A DNA stretch of 64,000 nucleotides from Nannobrachium achirus (GCA_963921795.1 OY997652.1:59136919-59200918); one strand, 5' to 3'. Positions 1 through 12,150 are shown, numbered from the stretch's first letter. Program-made: numbers and translations. Notes: generated from the sequence alone by a model not told the origin.

Positions 1-194
1 GTGGAATAAAAACTGCATTCACCTCTGAGACGTAGCGGAGTAGAAGCGCACAGCGCGCATCGTAAAAAAAGTGAAACACCCAAGTAGACTGAAAATACCT
101 CAAAAGTGTACGGTAGCCTACTTGAGTAAGCGTATACTTATATTAGTTTCTCATGGCAGCCGGGAGAGAGTGAGAGACAGAATGTGGGATCAAG

Positions 195-225
<31 letters not shown>

Positions 226-262
226 AGCTATCTGGGAGTAAACGATTGGAGCTGTGTGCTCC
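1..262. other. Unassigned sequence with a short (GA)n run
   Basis: I see no gene here. A (GA)n run of about 28 bp lies near 192-219. The rest is unique-looking sequence. Confidence 0.5.
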
Positions 263-1309
263 CAGGGGCGTCACAAGGGGGGGGAAAGTGGGACTGAGTC
301 ACTAGGGCCCATTATTTTATACTTTAGCCATTGAAAAATAGCAGATATACAAGCTCACAGCGAGCTTGTGGATCTGCTATTTTTTGAGTCGTGAAAATGT
401 GTGCAAATCTGTGAATATACATTTTATGTTTTTTATGTTTGTTTTTTGATCCCACGATTTTGCAACCCTTTTTCACCCAGTGCCAATTGCCTATGTAATC
501 CTGGGCTCTGCTCTCCCTCTGCCGCACCTGGGGAGACAACGGACTGACCTCATGCTTCCTTCAATACATGAGTAGTCCAAGTTGTTTCTTTTCACCTGAC
601 AGGGGGGATTTTCCCCCGGGATGGATGTAGCGCGTGGAAGGAACACGTTATTCCAACCAGTTCCTTTCCCCTCCATCAAGCGCCCCGGCTGGCCAGGGGG
701 AGGCCTTATTGAGACCAGGATTACTGCATGTTTTTTGTGAGGGTATCAACCATAGGAGACACGGGGAGAACATGCAAACTCCACACAGAAAGGCCCTATC
801 GCCGACACCAACTAGGGTGTGGGCGCTGATGACGCGGAGGGAGAAACACGCACCCACAGCGTCCCCCGGCGGGAATCGAACCCAGGACCTTCTAGCTGTG
901 AGGCGAAGCGCTAACCACTGCGCCACCGTGCCTCTTTTATGTATTTTTTAAGCGCACATTTATAACTCAAATTTGGCTTCTGGGGGGGTCCCTGGAACAA
1001 AATATTTTGAGATGGGGGTCCGTGGCCAAATACGTATCATTTTGGGGGTCCTTCACATGAAACAGTTTGAGCACCACTGACATAGAAACATAGGTTTTTA
1101 AAAAAAAAACCTTAGAAGGATTTGAAAGATTTTCACGATTTTTCAAAAGTGGCAGCTCTACAAGCTCGCAGCGCGGCACTCGGTGCCGCGCTGTGAGCTT
1201 GTAGATCTGCTATTTTTCAATAGTCAAAGCACAACATGTGAGTGAGAATCCTTGTATACCCAGGGCCCAGAATGTGGTGCGACACCCCCCCCCCCCCCCC
1301 CCCCCCCCC
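263..1309. mobile_element. hAT-A element, interrupted by a SINE
   Basis: The left end CAGGGGCGTCACA is shared with the copies at 1778 and 55199. The right end runs into a C tract (1284-1309), so its terminus is blurred. It carries two recurrent hairpins (331-387 and 1141-1222) separated by the family's 'gggggtcc' segment. A SINE (430-934) splits the left half. The family assignment rests on other copies with perfect 8-bp TSDs. Confidence 0.75.
430..934 (-). mobile_element. tRNA-derived SINE
   Basis: Read on the minus strand, the head has a pol III A box like GTGGCGCAGTGG (915-926) and a B box GGGTTCGATTCCC (871-883). A long body and an A-rich tail follow. It is flanked by the direct repeat ttttatgt (422-429 and 935-942). 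Copies of the same family lie at 35110 and 56302. Confidence 0.8.
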
Positions 1310-1777
1310 GCACGCGCCAGATGGTGTTCATTGATTATTCATTGCATGCGATGGATGTCACTGTCAGCGCGCGCAGCTCCACTCCGCTCGCCTTCTCTCT
1401 CTCTCTCTCTCTCTCTGCAGTGTGGATGAGGGGGGGATGGGGGGGGAGAGGGGGGGGGAGAATGCATGGGGTCGATGGGGGAGGGTGGGGGGAGCTGCTG
1501 GATCCATGCCGGAAGGTGGAGGAGGAGGAGGCAAGGTGGGGGACGTCAGTTTGCAAGGTTTTTTTTAATGAAATGGCATCATCAGAAGTATCTCTAAAAG
1601 CCATTACGCGCCAGACAGATGCACTGTGGACATGTCCGGAATCCCGGATTCATTCATGCGCCGCGCACACGCATAGCCCCATGTATAATCCCTATACACG
1701 TACACACACGCGCGCACACGCCTCTATATAGGCCTTTAATCCATACCCACAGAGGCATGCACGCATGCACATGCGCA
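1310..1777. other. Purine/pyrimidine-biased unassigned sequence
   Basis: This holds a (TC)n run near 1396-1418, G-rich sequence at 1425-1550 and short (AC) runs near 1700. Open frames here are low-complexity and match no family I know. Confidence 0.5.
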
Positions 1778-2260
1778 CAGGGGCGTCACAAAGGGGGGGA
1801 AAGTGGGACTGAGTTACTAGGGCCCAAGGTGGAGGGGCCCTAGTAACTTTAGCTATTGAAAAATAGCAGATATACAAGCTCACAGCGCGGCACCGAGTGC
1901 CGCGCTGCGAGCTTGTAGATCTGCTATTTTTGAAAAGTCGTGAACATGTGTGCAAATCTTTGAATATATGTATTTTTTAAGCGAACATTTGTAACTCAAA
2001 TTTTGCTTCTGGGGGGTCCCTGGAACTAAATATTTTTAGATGGGGGTCCGGGACCAAATACATATCATCTTGGGGGTCTACTGACATGGATAGGTTTCTT
2101 GCACACAATTTCAAAATTAGCTGATCTACAAGCTCGCAGCGCGGCACTCGGTGCCACGCTGCGAGCTTGTATATCTGCTATTTTTTCAATAGTTAACATT
2201 GATGGGGGGCCCGCAGTGAATCCTTGAACCCAGGGCCCAGAATTTGGTGTGACGCCCCTG
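1778..2260. mobile_element. hAT-A element, complete
   Basis: The ends CAGGGGCGTCACA and TGTGACGCCCCTG form an inverted pair. The flanks are catgcgca (1770-1777) and catgcgcg (2261-2268), a 7/8 target duplication typical of hAT transposons. Two recurrent hairpins lie at 1855-1937 and 2109-2190. There is no transposase, so it is non-autonomous. Confidence 0.85.
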
Positions 2261-2264
2261 CATG

Positions 2265-2268
<4 letters not shown>

Positions 2269-2334
<66 letters not shown>
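2269..2334. repeat. (AC)n microsatellite
   Basis: A long (AC)n run is bordered by CG-containing variants. It abuts the hAT-A right target duplication. Confidence 0.95.
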
Positions 2335-2335
<1 letters not shown>

Positions 2336-3210
2336 GCGTACACCCTAATCCCTCCCCCTCTGTTCATTCCATTCTGAACGAGTAGAGGAATCAGAGAGGA
2401 ATTCTATTACCATTTTATCCGCCGAGGAAACGACCCCTCCGTTCCCACAGGCGCGCGCACACACACACACACACACTCACTACACGCACGCGCTCACACA
2501 CTGAGAAAGGAAAGGACGGACCTTCATTAGTGTAATTTGATTGGCAAGTCCTTATCAGTCCTATGAGGTGAGCAGCAGAATTATATTGGATCACAGTTAA
2601 AAAAAAAACACTGCCAGCCCCGGCAGTCCTTTACAGCATCCCTCACATAGGTTGTCCAATGTCCACTGTTTTGGATTGTACAGTAAATTATATTATTATT
2701 CGTCACCGTAAATACAAAATAAATGTGGTCTCGCTGATTTAAATTCAAATCTGAGTGTAAAAATGTACAGACAATGGGTCCAGAGTTTTGCAGTGTGCAT
2801 CATATCATGTCATACCTGATGTCAGCTGAATTGAAACGATGTGAATCTAAACAACAGCCCAAAAATGGATGACAAACACATATTCCCATAATGCATGGGC
2901 AGCACACTATCAATTATTTCCTTATTGATTATTAATCGAATAATCTACTTGCACATTTTTTGATAATGAAAAAGAAAGGTATAAGTCCACGAATCAACAC
3001 ATAAATTGTGCAATTTTCATGACTGACTGACTACATCAATTTGTCTGATTAACCACTTAAGCCCTTGTTTTATAATTTGTCATACAACAGTGTTGGGGGC
3101 AAAACTACAAAAAAGAGCTGATCTACAAGCTTATAACGCGTCAAATTGTGATACGTTGTGAGTTTGCAAATCTGCTCTTTTCTGTATTTATAATTGATAC
3201 ATTAATTCCA
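2335..3210. other. Unassigned sequence with one degenerate hairpin
   Basis: I see no coding signal. A short (AC) run lies near 2458-2477. A diverged copy of the recurrent hairpin lies at 3108-3184. The rest is AT-rich and unique in this window. Confidence 0.5.
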
Positions 3211-4351
3211 TTAAAGGGGCCATATTAAAAATATATATTTTCTATAAATATTGGTCCATAATACGGTTTTATACAGGTTTTAGTCTAAACAACCACTCAG
3301 TTATTGAAATGTCAGTCTCTAATTCCAAGCCATTTCAGATGCAATACCAAAATGCCCTTTGTTGGCAAGGGGGCGCTGTCTTTGGGCTAAAATTGGAACG
3401 ATACAGAAAAGATACCATGGCACCATGCTAGTCTTTTCTGTATCGTTCTAATTTTAGCATGGCACCATGCTAATTTTCTCTCTATCGTTTAGCACCACTT
3501 TACCTCATGGTTCCACCTCATATACCGTATATAGGGTGCGTTCGGAAATGCGCACTCAATGCACTGGTGTGCCATGTTGTCGTTCGTTTATTCGGTGCAT
3601 TTGGTGCGTTGTCGTTTGGAAATCCAGTGAGCGGCGCACCAGTGTGCTCAGTGCGCGCACTGACCGACCCTACTCAGAAGATGGGGTTTGGCACAGCGTC
3701 AGTGTGGTGTTCTGATTGCTTGGTTTTCATGGCGGTGTCTCGTGCTTCTCAGCTGTGAACAATGGCGTAGGAAATGATAACAAAATGCACCATGTCCAGC
3801 TAGATTGGTCCTTTGGGCTTTATTGTTACACACACATCAACATGTAAACTAACAGCAGGTAGGCAAATGTTATGAATTAAATTACCTATTAATAGCAACG
3901 TTACGTTAGCAACTGCTGCTTTTAAGAACGTTTTCCGACTGAAAAAGCACACAGTTGCTCTTATCTGGTCGTTCGTAAATAAGCCACACTGAATGCGCTC
4001 TACAACGTCACCGCCCACTGCACTCACTACACTGAACACGCACTCGGTGCGCATTTCCGAACGCACCCTTAGTCTCAATAGAATCCACCCCAAAAGTACC
4101 GCCCCCTTCTCTTCAGTTGCCAGGAAACTGAAGTGGAGGGGCGGTACTATGCAAATAGGCCCTGGTGTGACATCACACCAGTCCCCTTTTCAGGAGAGAA
4201 CCATTCGGACACACCCACTCAGAATCACAGAAATTAAAACCAAGGCTTAGAGTTAATGAATTGTATTTTTTGCAGGTGGAAAAATACACTGGGAATAATA
4301 AAATACATGAAAAAATAGACATTTTTGAATTTTAAGGTGTGGCCCCTTTAA
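3211..4351. mobile_element. TTAA-ended DNA element U, with element M nested inside
   Basis: It starts TTAAAGGGGCCATATT and ends with the inverted GGCCCCTTTAA. A second element (3534-4068) interrupts it. No protein is encoded. The TTAA ends would fit Kolobok or piggyBac-type transposons, but the superfamily is inferred only from the ends. Confidence 0.65.
3534..4068. mobile_element. DNA element M, nested
   Basis: The terminal inverted repeat is GGGTGCGTTCGGAAATGCGC on the left and its near-exact complement on the right. An 89-bp relative at 36867-36955 is flanked by TTAA on both sides. Open frames across this copy are fragmentary and unrecognised. Confidence 0.75.
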
Positions 4352-4434
4352 CTGTTGCACCCATAGTAAAGATCACAGCAATACAGGCATGGATCACATA
4401 ATTAGTCAGAGGGAATAGCATTCATAACTCAACG

Positions 4435-4437
<3 letters not shown>

Positions 4438-4497
<60 letters not shown>

Positions 4498-4537
4498 GCA
4501 CACACACGCACACACACGCACGCACACGCACACACAC
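4438..4537. repeat. (AC)n / (ACGC)n microsatellite
   Basis: Pure (AC)n to about 4494, then an interrupted AC/GC tail. Confidence 0.95.
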
Positions 4538-5018
4538 AAAGAGTTCAATTACTATGTGGCAGACCTCCTCCCCGCAGATCCATGCAAAGTTGTTTGGCTC
4601 CGTCTCGTCTGCGATGGGATTCACAATTGTTCTGTCACTTCCAATTTGCATCCTGGATTAAGGAACAGAGAGAGCGAGTGAGAGGACAGAAAAAAGGTAA
4701 ATCGTTAAGATTTGAGGAGAGGAGAAGACGAGACAAAAGCGAGAGGCTGTAATTTGTGGGTTTAGTGTCCCTTAACTATTACTGAATTGACAGAGCTTGT
4801 TGAGTGCAGCCTCCAAGCACGTCCGTTTATAGGCATAAATTGACCAACGCTTTTGTCCTTTTCTTTTAATAGTAAAAAAAAAACAGCAGCTATACACGCT
4901 CACAACGGGCCGCCATGCGATACGCTGTGTGCTTTTGCTATTTTCATTTCATAAATTATATAGAGTGGCTCATAAGTGGCTAAATGATATAGCCACTTAA
5001 AGACTCAACCGTTTCGAG
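4538..5018. other. Unassigned sequence with hairpin relic
   Basis: No gene is visible. A degenerate copy of the recurrent hairpin lies at 4883-4946. Confidence 0.5.
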
Positions 5019-5026
5019 GACAATAC

Positions 5027-5525
5027 CAGGGGTGTCAATTGGGTATGGCAGGGGTATGCAGCTGCCATACCCCGGGTCCAGGGGGGAAAATAAAAGTTAC
5101 TTTTAAATATAACTCCATGAATTTCTCTTTGTCTATCTGTGCTGGTTATTATGTTGTTATATTACAGTAAAATGACTACAAATGCAACATTTTACAAAAT
5201 GGTCACTTTAACATATTATAATTATATTCCCCACTCTTTTATTCTCCTTATCTTGACACAATGGTATATTCCCAGGTTCCACAGGTCAGCAGCACACGTT
5301 CAATTCATTATTGTTAATTGTGACACGTTTACTAACATGTTTAGCTGCACTTGAACAACTGTTCCAGGCTGCCATATCCAGCCCAATAAACCGTAGAAAC
5401 GGGGAAAAAAATAAAATGTACTTCTTAAAATACATGTATCATGCCTGTTGCTAAGGTATGGCAACATGACTGGTAGACACCAGTCATGTTTCCATACCTT
5501 AGCTTTTTCTGAACTGACACCACTG
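5027..5525. mobile_element. hAT-F element, complete
   Basis: Perfect 8-bp TSD gacaatac flanks it (5019-5026 and 5526-5533). The left end is CAGGGGTGTCAATTGGG and the right end is TGACACCACTG. Near the right end is the family's own palindrome, built on the word ccagtcatgtt (about 5455-5505). It differs from the recurrent hairpin. There is no transposase. Confidence 0.9.
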
Positions 5526-5662
5526 GACAATACTGTGCGGATACCGCCTCAGTACTGTATTCTACTGTCATCCTGTTTTCCTCAATGACACTGTATAGTG
5601 TGGTTACCGTACTGACGTACTGACTGACTGTTGATATTGATACTGTATCGTGATACTGTATT

Positions 5663-5980
5663 TGGGCCGGCTGTGGCTTAGGAGGTGTAGCAGGTCGTCC
5701 AATGATCCGTGGGTCGGCGGTTCGAATCCTGGCTCCTCCTGTCCACATGTCGAAGTGTCCTTGGGCAAGACACGGAACCCCACATTGCCTCTAATGGATC
5801 GGTCGGTGTCAGCTTGCCACCATTGGTGTGTGAATGTGGGAAGTGAGGATGCTGATGTCGAATGTTCGCCGCTTCACCGCCCAATACATGAATGAATGAA
5901 CCATTGTAAAGCGCTTTGAGCACATGGAAAAGTGGAATATATATACATAGCCTATATATATATATATATATATATAGTGG
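5663..5980 (+). mobile_element. tRNA-derived SINE with (TA)n tail
   Basis: The head resembles a tRNA. There is an A-box-like segment near 5673-5690 and a B box GGTTCGAATCC at 5719-5729. The conserved body 'cttgggcaagacac' follows, then 'aagcgctttgagc', ending in (TA)n. It belongs to a teleost SINE type different from the one at 430. Confidence 0.8.
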
Positions 5981-6774
5981 TGCAACGGTTAACACAATTC
6001 ACGGTGCGGTTCGGTTCAAAATTTTGGTGTCACGGTTCGATACTTTTTCGATACAAAAAATAAACAGAAATGTCATTGATTTATAAATGTATTTTTATAA
6101 CTACGTATTTTTTTGTTTTAACTTTGAACAATACGGTACCCAACCTCTAGGGTAGTGGTTCTCTAAGTGGGCTCTGCAGACCCCTAGGGGTCCTTGAGGG
6201 GGTTCCAGGGGAATGTGGATGTGGATCGGTTCGGTCCCTCGTATTGAATTTGAATCGTGTTTCTAACATGGTAAGTTTCAGAATCGATTCTCATTTTCCA
6301 AAAATCGATTTTTATGATTTTTATTTTATGATTTTTTATTATGATTTTTTTCATTATGATAATGTATTAGTTATTATGTTGTGTTTGTACAAGTTAAAAT
6401 ATTGTGTGCAAGCATGAATAAATCAGACATGTTGTCTTGGATTTACCTTTGTTTGTTATTATTGCAGTAAGTTGATAAAACCTTTACAATTATAAAAGCT
6501 ACGTAAATGTACTGTGCTTTCATGCCAGCAGACTGGAGTAGATCCTGATATATGAATTGAATAGAGAATCTTTTTGAATCGAGAATCGTTTTGAATCGAG
6601 AATTGTTTTTAAATCGGAAAATAATCGTTTCTGAATTCGAATCGTTTGGATTTGAAAGAATCGAAAATAATCGTGAATCGTGACCCCAAGAATCGATTCT
6701 GAATCGAATAGTGGGATACCCAAAGATTCACAGCCCTAATTGACCGGTTCTTTTTTTTTTTTTTTTTTTTTTTT
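5981..6774. repeat. AT-rich 'aatcg' repeat elements and T run
   Basis: Two adjacent repeat fragments lie here. The one starting near 5985 has 'ggtgcggttcgg' words. The other, about 6236-6740, is dense in 'aatcgattc' words on both strands, as in common fish hAT elements. Near 6160-6225 is a 'gtggttct...ggtccttgaggg' hAT-type scrap. A T run lies at 6751-6775. The boundaries are uncertain. Confidence 0.5.
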
Positions 6775-7045
6775 TTAGAGCTATATGAAATCTCCGGGCT
6801 CAGGGTAGTTGTTGGTAACTCCATAATCACGGATAAGAAAGAGGTTACTTATTTGGGATGTATTCTGAACAACGGTTTATCTGGAGAGAGCATGGCACTG
6901 AAAGTTATCCTGAGGATAAAATGTCTTGCCAGAATATCACCCCTTCATAGACAGAAACGCATTCATAATATTAGCAGGGGCATTGGTGCGATGCCACTTT
7001 GACTATGCATGCACATCCTGGTACTTAAGTCTCTAACATCCCAAT
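6775..7045 (+). pseudogene. Fragment of a non-LTR retrotransposon reverse transcriptase, C-terminal part
   Basis: Plus-strand translation gives a run containing YLGCILNN and SGESMALKV. After a frameshift it gives HFDYACTSWY. The H-F-D-Y-x-C-x-x-W-Y signature is typical of the region downstream of the catalytic core in LINE reverse transcriptases. The frame is broken and only about 90 residues remain, so it is dead. Confidence 0.7.
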
Positions 7046-7062
7046 GATCCTTGGGAAAAAGC

Positions 7063-7312
<250 letters not shown>

Positions 7313-7314
<2 letters not shown>

Positions 7315-8019
7315 TTTATTTTCTGCACAGTGCTGGTACCGTGTCCGGTGTACGAATGTACAGACTCTAGTAAGCTAATGGCTTGACTTGTGTGGAGTAA
7401 GAAGATCAGACATAACTGCCGCTAGAAGGCGCTATATCCTCATGGGCTCACAGCTTTGTTTTTTGTATTTTAATTCCCCCTAAGGGAATCTTACAGTAGA
7501 TCGCATCATACTGTATAAGAATTGCGATTGTATTCATATGGATATGAAACATCAACTGACGGTTGAGGAAGTACTAATTCCAGAAGGAGCGAGTGCATTC
7601 TCCGGCACCGGCGTCAGACACGGCGATGCCGGTAACTGCCGACAACAGCCGCGGCAGGCACTGCCACACGGACCGGCGGTGGACCGGGTTAGGCTTATCG
7701 AAAAAACGTAATGCACATTAGTGAATGGAAACACGAAAGCGAATTATGTTTTGAATTAAAATGCATTGAACTAACGGGAAGGGCTGGTGGGGGTTGGCCG
7801 CCTCTTGGTTGTACCAAGTTACCAACACGTTCAAAGTTGTGCTCAAAAGTAAAACCATTATCATTTTTATTCTCCGTTCAGCGACGGCGTTGCGTGCACA
7901 GAACGGCCGAGAACAGCAGACCTCCAAGCTCACATCGCATATCCACAACGAGCTGTGATGAGCTTGTACTGTATATCAGCTGTTATCGTGCTCAATGCTG
8001 CTGCAGGGTCGTCTTCTCT

Positions 8020-8065
<46 letters not shown>

Positions 8066-8279
8066 TTATGAAATCTATAGGCTGAAGAGCCCTGGGTTAG
8101 AGTGTTCAATAATGTGTCTCACTTGACTGGAAAAATAGCGCCTGTCCGACTGCTTATTTCATGAACTATCTTCCAAGAATCGCATTTCATCAGTGAATGG
8201 AAACATGCATGCAAAATGCGCATTTTCTTTTTTCGGCTTCCTAATTCCAATAAGCTTTATGGAAACACAACTACTGACT
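7313..8279. other. Unassigned sequence with hairpin copy and (TC)n
   Basis: A hairpin copy lies at 7911-7985 and a (TC)n run at 8021-8062. A GC-rich 'ggcaggcactgccacac' segment near 7650-7680 has a relative near 8500-8540. No gene is supported. Confidence 0.5.
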
Positions 8280-8490
8280 CATTATCTACATAAAAAAAAC
8301 ACCTCAAAACACACCTGTTTAGGCAGGCATATATGCCTGACCTTATTGTTGCTCTGCTGCAAACTGAATTAGTTTCGATTTTTTAAACAATGAATTTTTA
8401 CATAAATTGTTGTTTTTTAATTGGTGTACGGCGACCTTGAGTGCCTTGAAAGGCACCTTATGAATAAATAAAATGTATTATTATTATTAA
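8280..8490 (+). mobile_element. 3' end of a LINE
   Basis: The plus strand reads like the last residues of a LINE ORF2 (L-K-T-H-L-F-R-Q-A-Y). A short 3' region follows, ending 'gaaaggcaccttatgaataa' and (ATT)n, the usual tail style of fish LINEs. It is 5'-truncated. Confidence 0.65.
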
Positions 8491-8845
8491 CAGCCGTAGC
8501 AGGCATCGCCACACAGACCGGCAGGCATTGCCGCCCGACGGTGGTTAGTTTTTTTTTTTTTTTTTTTAAATAATGTACAGTAACTCAATATCATAAAAGA
8601 GTAAACGACACATAAGTCACATAACCGACAAAATCACCATGCAGGTGGTTTAATTTATTTCTGGAACACAGTTCTTATATGACACAATCTATGACGCAAA
8701 GATGGGGAAATCCTGTACACGAAACATCACTGTGACTCAGTGTGGGAGAGTGGGAGTGACGTCAGGGCTTCGGTACTCTGTTTAAAATGTTCTATTTAAT
8801 TAATAATGGAGAACGGTATAGAGACTATAAGAGATGGGTGTGTGG
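8491..8845. other. Unassigned sequence
   Basis: A T run lies near 8551-8567. The remainder is unrecognised, with no coding evidence. Confidence 0.4.
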
Positions 8846-9272
8846 CAGGGACGTGCAGAGAATGTTAGAGAGGCAGGGGCTGAAAGTTCTAAAAGGGCCT
8901 TTCAGTGAAAATATCAAAAATAGCCGACCTCCAAGCTCACATCACATCATCTTGGAGGTCTTCTATTTTCACCACACTGAACTAAGCATAATCAAGTCAA
9001 TACTGGAGATGTGGCGTAACGGCATGGATTACTACACAGAGAGGGCAATTCTTTCAACTTAAGATGCTGCATTCAAGTGCAGGAGAGTTTGGACAAGGAA
9101 ATTCTCTTGAATGCCCGCCTTCAGGTTTGGCATGGAAAGAGGGCATTTGCATTTCTTACAGTTACACGAGAGTAAAAACAGCATTCATGGTCTGGAGAGG
9201 GCACTTTTTACAGGCGGATAAAAGGGCAGGGGCTCAAGCCCCCTTTTGATGTCTATGTGTGCCACGTGCCTG
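8846..9272. mobile_element. hAT-G element
   Basis: The ends are CAGGGACGTGCAGAG and CCACGTGCCTG. A hairpin copy lies at 8913-8972, and 'ggggctcaagccccc' lies near the right end. The flanks contain a 15-bp direct repeat with one mismatch (8831-8845 and 9275-9289), longer than a normal hAT duplication. No protein is encoded. Confidence 0.75.
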
Positions 9273-9627
9273 AGGAGATGGGTGTGCGGGCACAGGCTGT
9301 GGCACGGAGCGAAACGTGCACCGTTCTAATGAGTCTCTCCACAGGTGAGGAACCATGTGTGGCTCCGTTTGAAGTGCTCTGCCAGAGGATTTCGTGGGAG
9401 GATACAAATCGTCAAGCCATGCAGGCTTTGAAAGCTATGAAAAGAGGGGATTTGATATACTGGAACCGTTCAATTTTGATCACCCAAATCACGTAGATGT
9501 CTTTCTCTCGGTTCTAATTCCAGTCAAAGAGACAGCGATGAATCATTCCCATGCTCCATCACACGCTGCCTGCAAATGATGCAGAAAGAGTTGTTGGAAA
9601 AACGCTCTGAAAAGAGCTCCCCATTAG
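9273..9627. other. Unique sequence with two overlapping open frames, unassigned
   Basis: Two plus-strand frames stay open (to 9496 and 9579), and a 'ctctccacag' splice-acceptor-like motif lies at 9335-9344. I recognise no domain in either frame, and an open frame of 60-80 codons is not strong evidence. I leave it uncalled. Confidence 0.3.
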
Positions 9628-9635
9628 TCTGTCGC

Positions 9636-10261
9636 CAGGGGCGTCACACCAAATTATGGGCCCTGGGAACAAGGATTCACTGCGGGCCCCCCATGAATGT
9701 TCTTCATGAATGTTCTTCATGAGGGGATTTAACCCATTTAGACTGGGAATGCATTATTACGCATTATGTTGTGCTTTAACTATTGAAAAATAGCAGATCT
9801 ACAAGCTCACAGGGCGGCACCGAGTGCCGCGCTGCGAGCTTGTAGATCTGCTATTTTTGAAAAATTGTAAACATTAATTTTGTGCAAGTCTTTGAATATT
9901 TTTGACCCGATTCTATAAATGTTTAGAAACTTTTTCATGTGAAGGACGCCCAAAATGAGATGTATTTGGCCATGGACCCCCATTCAATCTCAAAATATTT
10001 AGTTCCAGGGACCCCCCCAAAAGCAAACATTTGAGTTACAAATGTTCGCTTAAAAAAATACATATTTATTCCAAGATCTGTCTACATTTTTATGACTTTT
10101 CAAAAATAGCAGATCTACAAGCTCGCAGCGCGGCACTCGGTGCCGCGCTGTGAGCTTGTAGATCTGCTATTTTTCAATAGCTAAAGTATAAAACGATTAA
10201 GGCTCCTCCTCCTTGGGCCCTAGTAACTCAGTCCCACTTTCCCCCCCTTGTGACGCCCCTG
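9636..10261. mobile_element. hAT-A element, complete
   Basis: Perfect TSD tctgtcgc (9628-9635 and 10262-10269). It lies in opposite orientation to the copy at 1778. Two hairpins lie at 9784-9862 and 10101-10184, in an internal inverted arrangement. It is the clearest reference copy of family A. Confidence 0.93.
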
Positions 10262-10269
10262 TCTGTCGC

Positions 10270-10544
10270 TGTAATGTACATAGATCCGTCATCGTTATCT
10301 TTTTAAAGGTCATAATTGACAAATTTCAAACCCACCAGACCAGATCTTTATTTTATACATTTGTCGGTGAAAGACGTGCCATATCTACTTACACAGCATA
10401 TTGACCCGCAGGTTATTTTAGGATACTCCGATGAAAAGTAATACATTTCCCAAGAACAATTAACATCCACATAGATCAGTTTATTCTGAGGTTGTCTGGT
10501 AAAAGCATTCGATATTCAGTATTGAACTATCGAGAACGGGTGAA
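10270..10544. other. Unassigned spacer
   Basis: Unique AT-rich sequence. Nothing is recognisable. Confidence 0.4.
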
Positions 10545-10952
10545 CAGGCACGTGCGGGGGCTTGAGCCCCTGCCCTTTTAACAGTCTGTAAAAAGTGCCC
10601 TCTCCAGAACATGAATGCAGTTTTTACTATGGTGAAAGAAACGCAAATGCCCCTCTTTCCATGCCATACCTGAAGGCAGCGTTCAAGAGAATTGCCTTTT
10701 CTGAACTCTCCTGAACTTGAATTTATCATCTTATGTTGACAGAATTGCCCTCACTGTGTAGCAATCCATGCCGTATGCCACATCTCCAGTATTGCCTTTT
10801 GTGGTTTAGTGTGGTATCAAGTACTGAAAATAGCCGACCTCCAAGCTCACAACCGTTGTGAGCTTGGAGATCTGCTATTTTCAATATTTTCACCAAAAGG
10901 CTCTTTTAGAAATGTCAGCCCCTGCCTCTCTAACATTCTCTGCATGTCCCTG
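10545..10952. mobile_element. hAT-G element
   Basis: It is inverted relative to the copy at 8846, with ends CAGGCACGTGC and GCATGTCCCTG. The flanks cgggtgaa and ggggtgac match at 6/8. A compact hairpin copy lies at 10825-10886. Confidence 0.8.
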
Positions 10953-10965
10953 GGGGTGACCGTAT

Positions 10966-11198
10966 AGTCAGTGGTGGACAAAGATACTCTACTGCTTTAA
11001 AAAAAAAAAAAAGAAAAAAAAAAAAAAAAAGTATGTTCAAAAGTACACGATTTATAAAAAAAATACTGAAGCAGTTAATATCAATTAGGCTACTGTATAA
11101 TTGTTTTTTATACATTAGAATAGAAAAGAAAGGAATTCTCCAATTCCTTTCCCAGTTAGAAAAATGATAAACCGCACGTTAATTATTATGTAACCTCG
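10966..11198. repeat. 'gtggacaaagatact' repeat start with A-rich tract
   Basis: The phrase 'cagtggtggacaaagatact' resembles the ends of family Q, whose 'acttgagta' copies lie near 26503, 43535 and 47160. A long A-rich stretch follows at about 10998-11030. Confidence 0.4.
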
Positions 11199-11560
11199 CC
11201 GGTGTTTGTTCACAACATGCCGTTTGGTTTCCGCCTAAAGCGCGGAAACCACTAGAAGAAGCGGCGTCGCTTTGATTTGGTTCCCTCTGTTTGTTTCCCC
11301 AATCCCTTTTAAAATGCTGGAGTAGCCTAATGTAGTCTTGCCAGTCGCTAAACAGTTGGACTAAAAGATACATATACCAAACGAATTTTCGAATCATCAA
11401 GAAGTTTATTAGGTAGGCCCTAAAAGTATGTCCTTGAGCGCAGGGGAATATTTTGGGTTAAAACTGTTTCCGGTGGATAGTTCCGGCCAAATTGTAGTCC
11501 TTTGAGTACTACAACATGCCGTTTTGTGGTTTCCGCTCCAGACCGGTTACAAGCCCGAAA
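11199..11560. repeat. Dispersed repeat V, copy 1
   Basis: This segment matches 20238-20570 in inverted orientation with shared words throughout: a 'ggaaaccac' block, 'cttgccagtcgct', 'ggggaatattttgggt' and 'ggccaaattgtagtcc'. The palindromic 'gtagtcctttgagtactac' lies at the right end. No protein is evident. Confidence 0.7.
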
Positions 11561-12024
11561 AGTGAAGTGATCCTAGACTAATTATTATGTACAGAACACA
11601 CATTTTAACTCTTTTAAACGAGTGCTCGTTCTTTGTTTCACATGTCCGCTGCGCCATAACGAGCGTTCGTTCTTTTACCTGAGCACTGTAAGCATATGAG
11701 GGGTGGCGCGGGTGTGTACAGTAGCAGCAGCTCCCATAACGTTAGTCTCAAATCTGGAGCACACATAAACAATAATGGCGGCGGGATCACTTCCTTGATG
11801 GTTTTCTATACGCCTGTATCTAGTTTCTCTATTTCTATGTCTGAAAACCGATGCAAACAGAGGGAGAGGAGGAGCTTCTCGCTCCGTAATGGCAGCCCCC
11901 ATACTGTTGTGGATTTTTTTCATTGCTCCGTGAGCAGTGCAGCCGTCTTTTACACAAGACCGCGATAGGAAATAATGGATGGCTATTTTTCTATAAATTC
12001 GCAAAGATAAGCTAGAGTAATTGA
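11561..12024. other. Unassigned sequence
   Basis: There are moderately long open frames on both strands (11675-12004), but no recognisable domain and no codon-level support. Confidence 0.35.
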
Positions 12025-12150
12025 TTTTGACAGGACATTTTGATTGAATTTTAGTCAGTCTTTTAAATGAAATAAAAAAAAATGATTGTCATATTTTAGT
12101 CATCTGACATGTTCTAGTCTAGTGTTAGTCAACCAAGTAGCATACGTTAT

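Noticed and set aside
9257-9579. Two overlapping plus-strand frames in unique sequence
   Set aside because: No domain recognised and no second exon or codon bias. Listed only as unassigned.
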